Assembly: GCA_903881665.1 (NCBI GenBank)
Contig: CAIRUC010000055.1
Coordinates: forward strand, 1-34,348
DNA from: an uncultured Bacteroidota bacterium
Lineage (GTDB): Bacteria > Bacteroidota > Bacteroidia > AKYH767-A > OLB10
DNA length: 34,348 nt
Direction of reading: 5' to 3'
This document shows, one piece after another, positions 33,327-34,348 of the stretch. Position 1 is the first letter of the stretch, and each line of letters opens with the position of its first letter. The notes under the pieces are model-generated. The model worked only from the letters and a program-made list of their open reading frames with translations, was not told where the DNA came from and did not search any database. Both the position numbers and the translations under genes were made by a program.

Positions 33327-34313
33327 TTACTTGATGATTTTTGCGTTTTCCATCATTACCTCAAATTTATAACCTGAGCCAAAATCTCGATTCGTTGTAA
33401 TTTGTCCTTCAATACTTATTTTATCTCCAACTTTTATTTCTTCGTCTATAGTGGCAACAATATCATTTTTTCCTTGTTTTATAGATCTGTCTTCTAAATG
33501 AATCCAGTTTTTGCCTAAAATATTTGAGCTGAATTTTGTTACTTCCCCTTTTATTCGAATTGTTTTGCCTTCAAACGATTCTTTGTACTTATATAAATCG
33601 GAAAGTGTAACAATTTCCTTTTCTGATATAGATTTCACTTTTTTATAAAGGGTACTTTTTTTCTTTTCAACAATGGCCGTTGGGTCTTCCTTTAATGTTA
33701 GTTTTGCGACAAACAAAACTTCATCAAAAGTTTTTTCAAGTTCTCTGCTTTTAAAGTTTTTCATCGGGGCAGCATCTTCATAGGAATAAATTTTCCCTGA
33801 AATAATGTTTGATTTTACTATCGCTAACCATTCTTCATGTCCATTTTCAATAACACGCAAATAGGTATACCCTCCAGCTTCAAGTACTTCTTTTATTACT
33901 ACGTCATGCTTCATTGGAGGAGGAGCATCTATTGAAATGCTATCCATTACTGGCTTGGGTAAAATATTCTTTTCTGCTATTTCTGGTGAGGTGCTTACGA
34001 AGCTGCTAAAAACAATTGGATTGAAATCTCTATTTAGTTCTTTGCTGTGAAAAATCCCCATTTCTAAGCCACCGTCATAGTAGTATATAGCACCATTGGC
34101 AGGTTCAAATAATGGAAGAGCCAACCAAATCAATGAATCTTTTCCCGCATATTCTTCTTTTACTTTAATATAAGTATATGCTTTGGTCTGTAATATTGAG
34201 TCAACTACTACTTTGTGTTTATATAATTTAGGAGATTCATTATGTTGCGCATACAACGAAAATAACGAAGTTATAATAAGTAGAATGGTAATCAAAAATG
34301 TGTTTATTTTCAT
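33327..34313 (-). CDS. Exported protein with a duplicated N-terminal domain and a C-terminal OB-fold
   Basis: A 328-residue protein with a signal peptide ending at YAQ (residue 23). Residues 31-105 and 134-206 are two copies of one domain. Each has KHxVVxxxxLxxxxYTYxxVxE, a W-L-A segment, G-x-IYxY and a final xFxSxEL. Residues about 235-328 form an OB-fold-like domain: GKTIRIKGEVTKFSSNILGKNWIHLED, a strand with DIVAT, VGDKISIEGQI and FGSGYKFEVMMENAKI. This OB variant is common in exported proteins of anaerobes and need not bind nucleic acid. It is the first gene of a minus-strand pair with the GT2 gene. I do not know its function; the position next to the cytochrome locus suggests an envelope role. 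Confidence 0.75.
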   Translation of the reverse strand: MKINTFLITILLIITSLFSLYAQHNESPKLYKHKVVVDSILQTKAYTYIKVKEEYAGKDSLIWLALPLFEPANGAIYYYDGGLEMGIFHSKELNRDFNPIVFSSFVSTSPEIAEKNILPKPVMDSISIDAPPPMKHDVVIKEVLEAGGYTYLRVIENGHEEWLAIVKSNIISGKIYSYEDAAPMKNFKSRELEKTFDEVLFVAKLTLKEDPTAIVEKKKSTLYKKVKSISEKEIVTLSDLYKYKESFEGKTIRIKGEVTKFSSNILGKNWIHLEDRSIKQGKNDIVATIDEEIKVGDKISIEGQITTNRDFGSGYKFEVMMENAKIIK

Positions 34314-34348
34314 ATTTATTATAATTTTAATAATTTTCCACTTAATAC

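Overview
The window reads as chromosomal DNA of a Bacteroidota bacterium, probably Flavobacteriales-like or a relative. The evidence is low GC, promoter boxes of the Bacteroidota type (TAnnTTTG), and a complete SprA, the outer-membrane channel of the type IX secretion system (T9SS). It also has T9SS cargo with type A and type B (gliding-motility-associated) C-terminal sorting domains and large Ig/PKD-repeat secreted proteins. No insertion sequence, integrase, phage gene or CRISPR array is visible.

Layout. 1-2451 (-): start of a very large secreted repeat protein that runs off the left edge. 2553-2936 (-): a probable decayed gene. 2985-3058 (-): tRNA-Cys. 3244-3609 (+): TerB-like protein. 3686-4864 (-): glutaryl-CoA dehydrogenase. 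5008-6610 (-): a lipoprotein of unknown function and two paralogous small secreted cysteine-containing proteins. 6929-10008 (-): a TlpA-type thioredoxin, a DUF6029-like outer-membrane barrel and an Omp28-like lipoprotein, which look like one thiol-redox/envelope operon. 10511-11221 (+): small T9SS type A cargo. 11372-13666 (+): malic enzyme fused to a phosphotransacetylase domain. 13674-15110 (-): T9SS type B cargo. 15217-24027 (+): ruvA, sprA, gcvH and a VanZ-like gene. 24070-25026 (-): PAP2-family protein.

25446-34313 is the most interesting part. A well-formed promoter precedes a same-strand series: an exported NHL-repeat propeller, a 554-residue exported multiheme cytochrome with 11 CxxCH motifs plus a C-terminal CxxxCH, a Crp/Fnr regulator with an N-terminal cysteine cluster, and two tandem multi-membrane-span proteins with C-terminal TPRs that resemble TMTC/PMT-type O-mannosyltransferases. 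Facing them on the minus strand, with only 3 bases between stop codons, are a GT2 glycosyltransferase of the polyprenyl-phosphate-sugar-synthase type and an exported protein with a duplicated N-terminal domain and an OB-fold. My inference is that this is a redox-regulated extracellular cytochrome locus with its own protein O-glycosylation machinery. The parts are individually recognisable, but I do not know the combination as a described system.

Several gene starts were moved inward from the longest open frame on the basis of signal peptides, family lengths and promoter positions (3244, 4864, 10008, 10511, 15217). sprA appears to start at TTG. All family calls come from reading the translated sequence; no database search was run.
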